64,000 nucleotides of DNA from Climacium dendroides (lineage: Eukaryota; Streptophyta; Bryopsida; Hypnales; Climaciaceae), in contig OX467082.1 in NCBI GenBank assembly GCA_950106755.1, forward strand, positions 11,470,001 to 11,534,000, written 5' to 3'. Shown piece after piece: positions 41,051-53,076 of the stretch. Within the stretch, counting starts at the first letter, position 1. The number at the start of each line of letters is the position of its first letter. A model generated the notes under the pieces. The model was not told the DNA's origin, did not search any database, and saw only the letters and a list, made by a program, of their open reading frames with translations. The translations under genes were made by a program, and so were the position numbers.

Positions 41051-43460
41051 AAAGAAAACAAAAACTCCTAACCCTAATTCGACCTTTTCCCCAAACTAAC
41101 TAACTAACTAACCCTCCTAATCACTTTCATCCAAGTTAATTTACTGAAATTTCATTAAATCATTACTAATTGCCTAAATTAAAGTTTCTACCACTATGTT
41201 AGTTTTCTCATAGTAGTTTTAAGTTTGATAACTTCTTTTGTGCTTTTCATATTTCTTCTTTTTTTGTTGGTTTTTGATTTATATTTAGGTCCATTTCTAA
41301 CTTCTAATCCTTGTTTTCAATTCCTTTTTGTATTTTTTATCTTTTTAAATATTTTTGGGTTGAAATTTTGATCTAGTTTTTTGTCCTATGTACCCAAAAG
41401 TCTTCTAACTAATGGTTATAGTTTAATTTAGGATACTAACACTTTTGAATCTAAAACTCATATATATATTTTAATTATTTTCTATTATATTAAAAGTGAA
41501 CCAGTATGGTGGTTCACAGTTGGCCTCCATCGTCAACTTTAAAAGGCCTTGTAGATTGTCTGAATTAACCACCGATAGCATCTCATGAATAGTGTACTTG
41601 TTCACCGTCCTTGGTGTAGTGTAAAACGCCTTGAGAACCGCTAGATGTTGGCTAAAATTGGCGTTGGCACTATTTTGCAATCAATATTGCGGATAAACAA
41701 TGCCAAATGTGTTCAAGAACTCTTATTGTGAAAAGCGACGGTTAAGCTCATCACTCAAGCATTGAGCTATCTCTGCTAGTCCAATTACAATTGTTAGTGA
41801 AACTGATTGTGAAATAGATTCTAAAACTATGTTTAGATGGAAAAAATAGTAAACAAGAATCCAACCCCACAAGCAAAATTTGCATTGACTGAGAAAAAAA
41901 TCGAACATGAATTGGCTAAGTGTTGTTAGCTGAACAAGGGGAATCAATGGTTTTTGTTCTACAACAAAACAACTTGGAAACTGAAACCTAGAAACCCAAA
42001 CCTGGAAACTCAAACCTGAAGTTTTTATAGACAAAAACAATCACAACATCATTTATAAAAGAAAGAAAAGAAGTTAACAGTCAAAGAGAACTAGGGATGA
42101 AATTGAAAAAAAAATTGAAAAAGTGTGAGACTTGTCTGAGAATTGTTGTTCCACATTGTCCTGTATACGATTATACTCCTCTTGTGTTACAAACAAATGC
42201 GTACTAATCTACTTATCATGGCACCTTGCAAACACATGTGTTTGTTCAAAGTTGAAAAACAAGTGACAAATGTTGGTATCCTAGAGAGCTTTTGCCACTG
42301 TAAGGGGATGTTTGTGTTCATAAGGGAGACTAGATCGTTGTATAAGGGAAAGTCAACCTTGTTGAACATTGAAGTAGCATCTACAAACATGTGTACTAGG
42401 TCATCATGGTAGAGCTTCACGACTTGCATGAAATCACTAATGAATATATCATGAGCTTGAGAAAGCTTCATTAAGTAATGCACAACATTGACCAAAGGAA
42501 TAAATAAAGACAATGATAGTATAGTAGCACCTCCACATTAGAGAGAAGATCAAAATTATTAGCAGCCCCCACAAGAGGCTTTGAATTAGGTCTGCCAATC
42601 ATGTCAATGCTGAATTTGACCATCAAGTTCCAATACTTTGACAAAATCCTTGAGGCAGGACTCCTCATCAAAATCCAACAAGTTTCGACATTTCGAAGCA
42701 TTTTGATACCTTTAGTTCTATGAGATTAACAAGCCTCTGCAATTCAGCATGTTAGTTATTGCTACAGCAGAAGTAAGTATATATAGATTGAAAGAGGTCC
42801 TCAAGACGTGACACAAGCGAAAATATAGACAACGTTTCTACAACAACATTCAGACGATGAGAACACAAGAAGCGCCAATTAAGAATGGAGTCCACTTCTC
42901 ACGAATCTAAGTCGTGACACCCATCTTCGGTCCCTAGAAGATGCGGACCCCGTTTGCTCCAAAATACACCAAATTGCAAGGCTATTCCCTCACATGTCAA
43001 GCCTCCCTCAACCATTAGAGCATACATAATGACCTCTGTCAAGTGATCAGAGTGACCCTAAACCTCCATTAAGGCTAAAGTTTGTTTAGCTGCTAAATAA
43101 ACTCGCTAAACCAACTTTGGGAAAAACAACACACAATGCTAATTGAAAAGCCCAAGATGCGTCCTAAATCCTAGTCCCCGAGCTAGCAAGGACCGTCCGA
43201 TGTGGCCGACACTCGCTAAGCATCTATAGTCCAGATCGTTCCTGGGCTAACGGATGAAAATCAAATCAAGGATGGATGCTACTAGTCACTTGGATGGAAA
43301 GAGTAATCGGCAATTTCCACATCTACTTACTCTGAAGTTTGACTCAATTTTTTTTTTAAATTTACATTTTTCTCAAATGTACATTTAGCACCAAATTTTT
43401 TTGGGTAGAAACTTGGCGCTTTTTAGCCAATTTTAAGATCACTGGTGTGACCTCCTTCCA

Positions 43461-43533
43461 GAATCCAGTGCCTCTTGGACTCCAAGAATCCAGTGCCTCT
43501 TGGACTCCAAGAATCAGTGCCTCTTGGACTCCA
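43461..43533. repeat. 25-bp tandem triplication
   Basis: Units start GAATCCAGTGCCTCTTGGAC at 43461 and 43486, and a shortened one at 43511. Other R1 copies have a single unit. Confidence 0.88.
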
Positions 43534-43599
43534 GAATCCAAAGATTAATGAAATATCTTCTCCAGTTTCACCTGCACCATGAGCTCAAGTGATGATGTA

Positions 43600-44039
43600 A
43601 GGTAGAACCACCCATAGTCGACCAGTTAAGGTATTGTAAACATGATCTGGAGTGCTGTGAGTCAAGAAGAAGATTTTCATAATTGCAAACATAGAAATGA
43701 GGAAGATTGCCAAAATTTTGATAATTTTGATAATTTTTCACTTTGATATGAAATTATTAGGAATTATAGAAGGTGCCAAAGGACCTGGATCCATGTCCAA
43801 ACTATAGAGTCACACAAAATCGCACAATCAGAGAGACTTTTTCAAGTTAACTTAGGCATAAAAATGAGACACATGCGTCACACAATTTGGTAATGAGAAT
43901 GCCATGTGTCATGTCATCCAACTGAGAAGCTTTATTAAACCATTTCCCACCAATCTGAAATGAGTGTCAACCTCTGCCACATTTCTCCCACTCTAGTGGT
44001 TGGTGATGAGGTACTGCTTGGTAATGGGTGGTTCTACCT
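43600..44039. mobile_element. 440-bp element, AGGTAGAACCACCCA ends, TA duplication
   Basis: Perfect inverted ends AGGTAGAACCACCCAT and ATGGGTGGTTCTACCT. TA at 43598-43599 is repeated at 44040-44041. The R1 copies at 26970 and 34300 (inverted) lack it and show the joined site. Non-coding; a Tc1/mariner-type short element by its TA duplication. Confidence 0.82.
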
Positions 44040-44281
44040 TATTTGATGCAATGTTTTTAAACTGAAGAAAGAGATCATAGTCCTCATGCTCTGAATCATT
44101 TTCCTCTGCAAGTCCTGCTTGGGTGTTGTTGTTAAGTCACTGAAAAAAGCTTCCACTTGTCATCCTGGCTTTATGGAAGACCTGACGAATGCCACATTAT
44201 GCTCAAACTTTGTTGGGATTCCAGGCCCTGCCTCGCCAGGCCAGGCCAGGCCTGGCTGAATTCATTCACTTGGCTGCACTA

Positions 44282-45872
44282 TGTGGTAGAACCACCCCCA
44301 CTCTGCAAGTTGTAGAGCAGTGCATAAATCACCCCCACCTAACAACTGAAACTGAATTTGGCAGAGGCGAAGCTTCTTAAAATGATTTGTCGGTAACTTT
44401 TCCTTGGAAGAGAAGTGGAATTGGCATCTAACCCAAGTCGTTTCATGTTCTTTGGAGCTTTGTGGAATTAGTTATGAAATTTTGAAGTTGCAATGGCATA
44501 GGGCTTTAGAATTGTCCACCTCGTAAAATATACATCTTTTGTACATTGCTAAAGGCTATGAAAAAGCGACGTAGTGCACATTGGAAGAAGTGGGCGATTT
44601 TAGAGCCTGTTACTTTTGAGGGCTATGTAAATTTTTTGCCATGCAGGAAAATAGAAAGCAAAGGGATTGATTTTTGGTAGTCTTATGCCTTGAATTGAAA
44701 TTACTATGAGTTTTGGAAGCCAAAAGTTGGTCTAGTCCCTAAAGGATTTGGACTATGTTTTCATCAAAATTGCTCCAAAACTGCCATCTCTAGTACAAGT
44801 ACCAAATTTTTGAAAAAAAACATTTTGGACACATCTAACCGTAGGATCTTATATTACTTTGGTTTGAGAAGATGTGGAAAAATTTCAAAAATTTCCACCA
44901 TGTAGATTACAAGATATAACATTTGAAGTAACAAAAATCCTTTTTATGTCCCTGCAAAAAACCTAGCAGCTGCACTTCACAAGGTAATTATTATGAAAAA
45001 ATGTCCAAAATGTTGGTTACTCTTTGGATTCATTCTTCAAGTCAAGTTGGCTACATTCTTGATAAATTTTAAGACCATTTGGAATTGCACAACATATAGG
45101 AAAAAAATAGAAAGTAGAAAGAAGTAGGGAATGATTCAAAATACTAAATTGTTATCAATTTATTTATGGAATGAAAAAATGCCAATACCAATGGTTGTAA
45201 TGTTGTAATAAACAATCTACATCCTATGATTTTATTTTCTCTAAAAATATTAAAAATTGAGTTAAATAAAGGACTTCCCACAACTAAAACTCTTCATAAC
45301 TTTCATTTCATTAATCAAAATGAAATTATCCAAAGATTTTAATGTATAAATAGATCCAAAGAACCAATTTCAATTTTTTTTAAAAGCGACTATTAAAGAA
45401 GTTTTTTTGCTGCCCTGATTGCCCACCAAATGTTGAAAATTACATATCATACAATAACTTTTTAATCATGTAGTGAAAAGTTATGAAAATTGTTGGTTTG
45501 TAAAGCTACTCCTTGGGGAAATGTTGTGTGAAAATTTTCAGCAAAAAATAGTAAAAATTCTATTCATAGTGAGCTACCCCAAATTGCTATGTTGCCAAAA
45601 AAACGATGTTTGGTCCTTTAGGGGGCTAGATCCATACCCAATGTACAAAGTCTTCCAATTTTGATCATTCAAGAACTACTTTCTTGTTCACTACTTCCTA
45701 CTTACTTGCTCACTCCTTTAGGACATGATTGTGTCATGACCTTATTAGTCCCAACCTTGAAAAGAAAGAAAAATCACATTCCAAGCTTTGGTTGGAAATT
45801 TGTTTTAGCCTTGGTTGGAAATAGCTACACCCTATAGGCTTGGTATAGATGCAGAAATAGGTGGTTCTACCA
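44282..45872. mobile_element. TGTGGTAGAACCACC element enlarged by a nested insertion
   Basis: Same ends and TA flanks as 30702-31392. It is longer because the CCCTAAAG element at 44736-45625 sits inside it. Confidence 0.6.
44736..45625. mobile_element. 890-bp CCCTAAAG-family element at a CTAG site
   Basis: Ends TCCCTAAAGGA and TCCTTTAGGGGG. CTAG at 44732-44735 is repeated at 45626-45629. Copy I (31151) reads GGTCTAGACCC with one CTAG, which is the empty site. An insertion independent of the TTAA ones. Confidence 0.78.
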
Positions 45873-46043
45873 TAGTTCAAATAAAATGGTAGCAATGATA
45901 AGTTCAAACTTTGAAGTTGGCTTTGGTCAATGTTGTTTATGACAAACATATTTGTAAGGACATCCTCATTATTTTTCAACAAATCTAACATAGAATGAGA
46001 AGGTCTATAACTTAGTATGGGAGGTTTGTGAGTGTGTTGAATT

Positions 46044-46258
46044 CACCGTTGTCATATCGGACAAAATCTTACTGTTCACGGACGAATCGGGCGAATCAAG
46101 GTTGACTGGCTGCAAACTTTGGAGGTCAATAACTTTTGGAAAAATGATCCAAATTAGACATATGAGATGTTTTTCGACATCTACAAAAATGGCCAGTCAA
46201 CCTTGATTCGCCCAATTCGTCCGTGAACAGTAAGATTCTGTCTGATATGACAACCGTG
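46044..46258. mobile_element. 215-bp hAT-type short element, 8-bp duplication
   Basis: GTTGAATT at 46036-46043 is repeated at 46259-46266. Scaffold copies at 31535, 35632 and 46873 have the single site. The inverted ends are very long (about 65 bp), starting CACCGTTGTCATATC on the left and CACGGTTGTCATATC on the right. Non-coding and probably young, since the arms differ at few positions. Confidence 0.9.
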
Positions 46259-46454
46259 GTTGAATTTGTTCATTTAGACTCAGTGTAATGTTGGTCCTCC
46301 ACTCTTACATGTTGTGGCATAACTACATGTTCCTATTTGCAACTATTGTTCATGCATGTGTCATATTGACTTTATGTGTCATATTGACTTTGGTCAATGT
46401 TGTTCATGACAAACATATTTGTAAAGACATCCTTACTATTTTTCAACAAATCTA

Positions 46455-46851
46455 AGGTTAAACCACCCAAAAACGACCAAATAAGGAATTACAGACATGT
46501 TTGAAGTAGGAAAGGCATGGAAAATATTTTCAAAGGTGCATAAATTGAAATGCCAAGGTTTGCAAAAAGTTTGGTGATTTTTGAAATAAAATGAAATAAC
46601 TATGAATTTTGAATGGCAGAAAGTGCTCTGGACCCATTGTCAATCTATAGACTCTTTCAATTTTGATCACTCAAAAACTACCTTCCTACTCAAAGCTTTC
46701 TACATTCTGACTCACTAGTTTTTGACATATGTCAATGATTTATTAGTCCCAATTTTGAAAAGGAAAAAAAGACACATTTTAGCTATGGTTGGAAATAAAT
46801 TAGTCTATAGGTTGGTTATTGGACCCTGATCAAGAATAGGTGGTTCTACCT
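46455..46851. mobile_element. 397-bp element, AGGTWAAACCACCCA-type ends, TA duplication
   Basis: Ends AGGTTAAACCACCC and GGTGGTTCTACCT. TA at 46453-46454 and 46852-46853. The empty site is exact in copy I (31499: CAACAAATCTAACTTAG). Relative of 43600-44039 by its ends. Confidence 0.85.
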
Positions 46852-47259
46852 TAACTTAGTATGGGAGGTCTGTGAGTATGTTGAATTTGTTCATTTAGAC
46901 GCAATGTGATGTTAGTCCTCTATTCTTATATGTAGTGGCACAACCATGTGTTCCTATTTGCAGCTATTGTTCATGCATATGTCATATTGACAGGCGATAG
47001 AGCTACAAAAAGTTGACAATTGTTTCTCAAAGATACCCCCAAATCTTAGCTTAGAATAACAAAAGACAACACAGGAAGATGGCATGCTAAACTGTTTTTT
47101 TTAATAGGCTAATCTAGATTTCACCGTCTTCAAGTCCATGGTAGTAGATGCCACATCACTTCTAGGCTAAGTAACCAACAGTCTGAGCCCATATACTTGT
47201 GGCGACTCTCAGAGTTATTATTTCAAACTATTATTTTGGGAGGTGGGTGGTTATATTAA

Positions 47260-48153
47260 CCCTTAAAGGTTTTTGCCTATGTTTTCACCAAAAATGCTCC
47301 TATCATTTTTGGACACATGTAACCATAGGATCTTGTAGGAAGCTAGTTTGAGAAGATGTAGGAAAAATTTCAGAAATTTCCACCATGTAGATTGCAAGAT
47401 ACTAGTGTTTGAAGTGACAAAAATTCTTTTTTTTTGCCCTGCGAAAAATTGGGCACTTGTACTTCTCAAGCTCACATTTGTATAAAAAAAATTCCATGTT
47501 TTTGTTTCTTTTTTGAATTTGATCCTCAAGGCAAGTAGACTACATGCTTGAAAATTTTCAAATCATTTGGAATTGTACAATATATTGGAAAAAAATAATA
47601 AGTAGGAAAAAGTAGAGAATGATTTAGAATACTAAGTTCATAAAAATTTAGTTATAGACTTGAAAATGCCAATCCCAATGGTTGTAATGTTGTAATAAAC
47701 AATATACAACCTAAGTATGATTTTATTTTATTTTTAAAAATATTAAAAATTGAGTTAAACAAAGGACTTCAACGTTTGTTTTAGAGTAGAGATTCCATAA
47801 CACCTACAAACTAGAACTCCTCATAACTTTCATCTCGTTAATTAAAAAGGAATGATTCAAAGATTTCTATATATAGAGAGAGAAAAAACCAATAAAAAAA
47901 TTAATTTCTTAAAAAAATGATTTTTTAAGAATTTTTTTCAGCTATCTAGGTTGCCTACCAAACACTAGAAATTGCATATCATACAATAACTTTTTAACCA
48001 TGTAGTCAAAAATTATAAATATTTTGGGGGCTTAAAGCTACTACTTGGGCACATGTTGTGTGAAAATTTTAAAGAAAAAAATAAAATTCCATTCATGGTG
48101 AGTTGTCCAAAATCACTATGTTGCCAAAAAAACATAGTTTGATCTTTTAGAGG
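47260..48153. mobile_element. 894-bp CCCTAAAG-family element, TTAA-flanked
   Basis: TTAA at 47256-47259 and 48154-48157. Ends CCCTTAAAGG and CTTTTAGAGG. Orthologous by descent to 36012-36876. Confidence 0.7.
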
Positions 48154-48260
48154 TTAAGGTAGTTATGGGATGTACAACCTCAACAAAGGTACAATATGGC
48201 TGGGGTGAATTGCCCTCCTTGTCTTCTTGAAGTCATACCAGGGGTCCATGTAAAAAAAAG

Positions 48261-48277
48261 CCCCCCCCCCCCCCCCC
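48261..48277. repeat. poly-C tract, 17 C
   Basis: Flanked by GTAAAAAAAAG and TATTTTGTGCTT. The matching place in copy II (36961-36980) has no C run, while 26418-26437 has 20 C in the same context. Confidence 0.95.
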
Positions 48278-48664
48278 TATTTTGTGCTTAATAAATTTAT
48301 CTTCTATACCTTTCCTTATAACATTGAAAAACTAGGCAATGGTCCTCCCTATATTAGGAAGGTATTATGCTTTGCTAGATTCTTGGAAGGGACTTATCAA
48401 TAAATTCAAGAATTGAGATTAACTAAGGAAATATAGAAGACAATTTTGTTCACTATAGGTGTCCCATTTTCAAGGATGCAAAAAAGACCTCTACCTCACT
48501 AGTAAAGAATGTTAGGCTAGGTAATTTGGAACCTCTCTATTCAAATACAAATTCAAAATTTGCAAATATTATCATGAGTAGAGAATAAAAAGTTTCATCA
48601 TTTTTCCTAAAGACAAAATAAAAAATGAAAAAGTGTCAATTCATCCCAACCATTCCATACTTTA

Positions 48665-48910
48665 AGTTAGGTTGTTTGTTTGTTTGTTTGTTTGTTTGTT
48701 TGTTTTGTTTGTTACAATGAGATCTCCTAGACTATGCATCCTTTGATTCAGTTCTTGGTACCATTGGAAATCCCTCACTGAGGAGGGGTGCAAAGGCTTT
48801 GCTTTGTGACATTTGTGAAAGTTATTGAATTTCAAAGTCTTTATATTGAGTTAAAAAACTATAGAATTTTTTTTTTTGGGCTGTGGCAACAACAAAAGAC
48901 ACACTATTAT
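48665..48910 (+). repeat. 230-bp repeat D, copy 2, with expanded (TTTG)n
   Basis: Paralogue of 37355-37590. The TTTG run is longer here (48671-48713). Confidence 0.78.
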
Positions 48911-49040
48911 ATAACTTATTATGTGGTGGAAAAATTTCCACTTATCTTCCTGGTATTATGAAGACCTAACAAATGCCTCCATTATGCTCTAAGAGTTAGT
49001 CGGGAACTCAGGATGGTTCTAGAAGATTAGGCCAATTGTC

Positions 49041-49560
49041 ATGGTCCATCACTCTATTTGTTGCCCTTTTGCAACTAGATATGCATGGAAAATTTCATAT
49101 TTATTTTTTAGAGATGAAATCATATGTCTACTAGTATTCATAAAAAAATTCAAATTTTTTTGGGAAAAATTGAAAATACTGGGAATTGTTTTAGAAAAAA
49201 TTGGAGAAGATCCATATCAAATACAAAATATATTCAAAAAATTTAAAATTTTCACCATAGATGTATCTATAGTGTATAACATGGTATAAACCAAAGTTTG
49301 CATGTCACTTTAATATTAGAAAATCAACAAACCATTGTTGTAGGCCCAAAGTTCATATTGTATGAAATATTGAAATTTATGAAATTTTCAAATTTTTCAA
49401 TTGAAGGTGAAATGGCACTTGATAAACTTCATTTCATTAGTTGAAATCAAATTTTAAAGGATTGTTTTTATGGCTAAAATTCACATCAAGAGTAAGCAAT
49501 AAGAAATGGCCAAAATATACTATAGTATACGGGTGATCTATGGATTAAGCATCTTCTTCT
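49041..49560 (+). repeat. dispersed repeat C, copy 4
   Basis: Scaffold counterpart of 37715-38230. The 82-codon frame is kept with a handful of substitutions, which at this DNA identity is weak evidence for coding. Confidence 0.7.
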
Positions 49561-50821
49561 TTAGAAAAGTCAATATATCATAATGAGGGAATTTTCAATA
49601 TGATTTATTGAAAATTTACTCAAGCAACTTCCAAGAAATATAGGATGAAATAATTTTTTAAAATTTTAGGTGAACCTGCAAATAATATTTTCAATTTCAT
49701 AACTCATTCTTGTGGTGTTGAAATAAAGTATGGCAAAGTGCCTTGGAATCATCTTTCAATTGCCAATAAGAACTTATAAAAATTATTTACAATAACTATG
49801 TTCAATTGCTACAAGTGTGGAATAAGCTTATAGATGCATATTCTGTTCTAAAAGAGTGTTGAGTGTAATTTTGGAAAGATAGCTCGCCATTATGTGGTGA
49901 AAAGATGCGAGCAATATGTTTTTTTTATTAGTCCCCCACTTTTGATTCTTGAAAATTGCAAACCATCGGTCTACTTACAAGGAAGAAACTGAAACCAATC
50001 CCCAAGCCATTGATATGGTGTGTGGATACAAATATGATATGAATACAGATATGGAAGATGTATATGGATACATATTATGAATACAAATACATCAATATAA
50101 CAACAACAATATCCCATATTGATTGCATATCCTATATCAATTTGAAAATACAAATAGGGTGGTGGTTAGGATTAGGGTTAGGGGTTGGAGTTGGAAATTT
50201 AAAAAATATTTAAATTGGGTTTAATTTGGATTTAAATTGGGTTCACGTGTAACCTCTGCCTCACTGTATGGCTATGCGGTCCAAAGGAAGGAATATAAAG
50301 TGCCACTACTATTGGATTAGAATAATGTGAAATTCATTATATTCAAATAAATGGTACATTATAGGCCATTTTTAAAAATTATAAATTCATTATTTCTTTT
50401 TAATTTGGTTCAAAGCCTAAGTTTTCAATTTATTTGAAAATTTGGCATAAATGTGGCAAAGGTAGTGTAAATCAATCAATTCTTTTTCATGTTGGAACAA
50501 ATTAACACACCTTGGGAGGCTTGCACACTGGTGAAAAATAGATAGGAATCATCTCCAAGAGTCCAAGTGAACACTCATTCATAGAATGATCTATATATTT
50601 TTTTAACTTTCATCAAAATTTTGGAGAATCTAAGCTTTTTTGAGAGGGATTTCACAATTTCATCTACTTTTTAATTATAGAGAAGGCAATGTCAAAATGA
50701 GGAATAAATCTAGTGAAGTTTTGCTAAGATATAAGTCTAGAACATTAAAAGAAATTTGAATCCTCCATCAAGTTGCTTTCTAGCCTTTCCTTTATTGCAA
50801 TGTAGAGATGATGTGGAGCAC

Positions 50822-51133
50822 CAACGATGACATGTGTAGATGACAATGATTAAGCAATAAGTACCCATGAGGATATCATTGTACAAAAAATTAAACTCGT
50901 TGATTCATTTATTGACTCTCAAACTAACGTGGTCAGTTTAGTCCATTATCATTAGAACTTATTGATCCTTTAGGGTTCAACGATGACATGTGTAGATGAC
51001 AGTGATTAAGCAATAAGCACCCATGAGGATATCATTGTACAAAAAATTAAACTCGTTGATTCATTCATTGACTCTCAAACTAACGTGGTCAGTTTAGTCC
51101 ATTGTCATTAGAACTTATTGATCCTTTAGGGTT
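50822..51133. repeat. 156-bp tandem duplication
   Basis: The unit starting CAACGATGACATGTGTAGAT at 50822 repeats at 50978 and the CAAC start recurs at 51134. Only a few substitutions separate the units, so it is recent. Confidence 0.92.
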
Positions 51134-51399
51134 CAACTCCAATGTTTAGCTTTTTAACTAAATGATGAGCTGGTTATCATGGAAATCATCTTTTTGGGTA
51201 CCAAGTGAATTGTTGGCTTAAAAGAATGCAAAAGCATTCATTGGAAGACAAACTATTGGAGAAAAGATTCCAAGCTTTTCACAAAATTTGGAGGATGGAT
51301 AGTTACAGTTCTATCATCTATGTAGAGATATTTTCTCATTCATCATCTAGAAAACGTCCTCGGTGTCATTTATGGGTTAATGACAGTTATACCTTAAAT

Positions 51400-52205
51400 T
51401 TGTTTTGTTTTATTTTGATTTGTTTTGTTTGTCACGTTGAGATCTCCCGGACCGTGTGTCCGTTGGTCACGTGCTTGGTACTGTTGAAAAGTTCTCGGCG
51501 AAGAGGGGTGCATTGGCTTGGTTTTGTGGCGTTCGGATGTACAGTGTGAAAGTTATGCATTTTCGAGTTGTTTTTGGTTCTAAAAAATTAGAAAATTACT
51601 TTTACTTATATGGGGAATTTCATTAAAATGGCGAATATTCTGTGACTTTGACATTCCATAGTTCAGACTGGGCGGTCTGAAATCTAGTATACTAATAAAT
51701 TTCAAACCGTCCGGTCTGATGATACACTAAAAATGGCACATGGAATATCGCCATTTTAATGAAATTTTCCATTTATATTTTGGTCACAATCTTGGTACGG
51801 TCGGAAAGTTCTTGGCGAGGAGGGGTGCACAAGCTTGGTTTCGTGGCATTCTGACTCACGGTGTAAAACTTATTGAATTTTGAATTATTTTTATTAATTA
51901 AATAATTAAAAAGTTAGTTTTACTTTTGTTTTGACTGTGGCAACAATACATGGTACACTAGTATATACCTTAAATTTGGCTGTTTGTTTTGTTTGTCACG
52001 TTGAGGTCTCTTTGACTGTGCGTCCCCTGGTCGTGTGCTTGGTACCGTTGGAAAGCCCTCAGCGAGGAGGGGTGCACCGACTTGGTTTCGTGGCGTTTGG
52101 ACGTATGGTATGAAGGTCATTGAATTTTGAAGTTTTTATGAACTAAAAAATTAAAAAATATTTTTACTTTTGTTTTGACTGTGGCAAAGCCATAAAGCAC
52201 ACTAG
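51400..52205 (+). repeat. three more units of repeat D, one split by an inverted-repeat element
   Basis: Units at about 51400-51610, 51778-51960 and 51960-52205, each with GTCACGTTGAG-type start (lost in the middle one), CTTGGTAC.GT.GAAA, GAGGGGTGCA and TTTGACTGTGGCAA. The element at 51611-51772 separates the first from the second. Confidence 0.78.
51611..51772. mobile_element. TGGGGAATTTC-family element, copy 3
   Basis: TTATA lies on both sides (51606-51610 and 51773-51777), an exact 5-bp duplication. Ends TGGGGAATTTCATTAAAATG and CATTTTAATGAAATTTTCCA-like are inverted. 162 bp. Confidence 0.85.
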
Positions 52206-53076
52206 TTTCAATTACAGTAGCTAAAACACAAAGTATCATGGCTCCCCCTTCGCACCTTGCTCGCTATCTTTCTGCCCTTTTTCCACCACCACCCGTCCTC
52301 CAAAACGGATGGCCTCTTAAGAGACAACTCAGCCTGCAAAACAAGAAAAGACAAGTCGCACATTGCTCTCCGCAATTCTAGCAAGTGGTTCACGTTGAGT
52401 TGTCATACTCTGCTTGGTAGTCATATGGCCTCGTAAGAGACCACGGGTGGGGCAAGCCTGGCAGCCAGGCTGCCTGGCTGCCATCTTTGCAGGTCGAGGC
52501 TGCGTGCAGCTGCGTGCATTTTGCAGGACGGGTGGCCTTGCTCTTATGGTCATCTCAGGTGTTCGCTCTTTGGCCTGCTCGTGACCTCCTTGTGACCTCC
52601 TCCACCAGTCCACCTGTGACTGGGAGGTATCAGTACTGTCCCTTCTGCAATGAAATTTCGTTTCATTTGTTCCAAAAGAAACCAAAAAAAACCCAACATG
52701 AAATGTCTGCGGTACACCTGGAACGCCATGCGCCAGATCGACTACCGTCGACAATGCGGCACCACGGCACCAATCAAGCTAGCCCCATATATTTCTGAGA
52801 AGTCAAGTTTCAATTCGTGAGCGAAGTTCAAGGGTGGCAGAGCTATCATTAATTTGACATCACGACTTCTGATTGCAATCATCCGATCCTCAGATCCGTG
52901 TACACCAGTGTTTTTTTCTGAACAGTAGAGGCTTGCATGCCCTCACAGAGGCTTGCATGCCCTCATAGAGGCTTGCGTGCCCTCACACTAGTGGCGCATT
53001 TATGGAGGGATTAGTTCCGATAGGCGATTGGCAGTAGTGACAGATCGCAAGAAAAACAACCTTGGTGTACACATTA
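52206..53076. other. intergenic region of mixed composition
   Basis: Higher GC than the repeat nest. The minus-strand frame 52329-52754 (141 codons) has no recognisable domain. CTGGCAGCCAGGCTGCCTGG near 52458 is a local inverted repeat. Confidence 0.35.
52927..52986. repeat. 20-bp tandem repeat, three units
   Basis: AGAGGCTTGCATGCCCTCAC three times with single-base changes. Each unit contains GCATGC or GCGTGC. Confidence 0.93.

Larger units (their letters stand above)
40064..41465. other. probable 1.4 kb insertion within the hAT pseudogene
   Basis: It interrupts the hAT reading between two blocks. The left edge reads TGTAGCATCCTCC, as many plant LTRs start TGT, but I cannot find a matching CA end with a target duplication, so a solo LTR is only a guess. 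It contains the 180-bp duplication at 40636-40902 and a CA/GA tract. Confidence 0.35.
39508..42701 (-). pseudogene. second hAT transposase pseudogene, frameshifted and split by an insertion
   Basis: Minus-strand blocks in order: 42701-42500 (MLRNVETCWILMRSPA), 42513-42187 in another frame (HDIFISDFMQVVKLYHDDL), 41680-41471 (ANFSQHLAVLKAFYTT, ending LTMEANCEPP), then after a gap of some 1.4 kb 40067-39508 (HPVIQLWRKLSQ, then MEDGRCFSNLKFLKS, NRLGKHLPL, QQFFSLEDFPY). This is the order of the hAT central domain and C-terminal dimerisation domain of a family different from the 27.7 kb copy. The frame change and the insertion make it non-functional. The N-terminal zinc finger was not found, and I see no clear element ends. 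Confidence 0.7.
43050..44570 (+). repeat. repeat R1, direct copy
   Basis: Inverted partner of 33780-34820. It carries the tandem expansion at 43461-43533 and the insertion at 43600-44039. Confidence 0.85.
44140..51130 (+). repeat. large repeat scaffold, copy III
   Basis: Longest copy, expanded by at least four nested insertions and a tandem duplication at the end. 45600-50950 follows copy II closely. Confidence 0.82.

Noticed and set aside
52329..52754. 141-codon minus-strand frame
   Set aside because: No recognisable domain, start context or splice partners; antisense frames of similar length exist in the same place.
52927..52986. CRISPR-like array
   Set aside because: Units are adjacent with no spacers, and the genome is a plant nuclear one.
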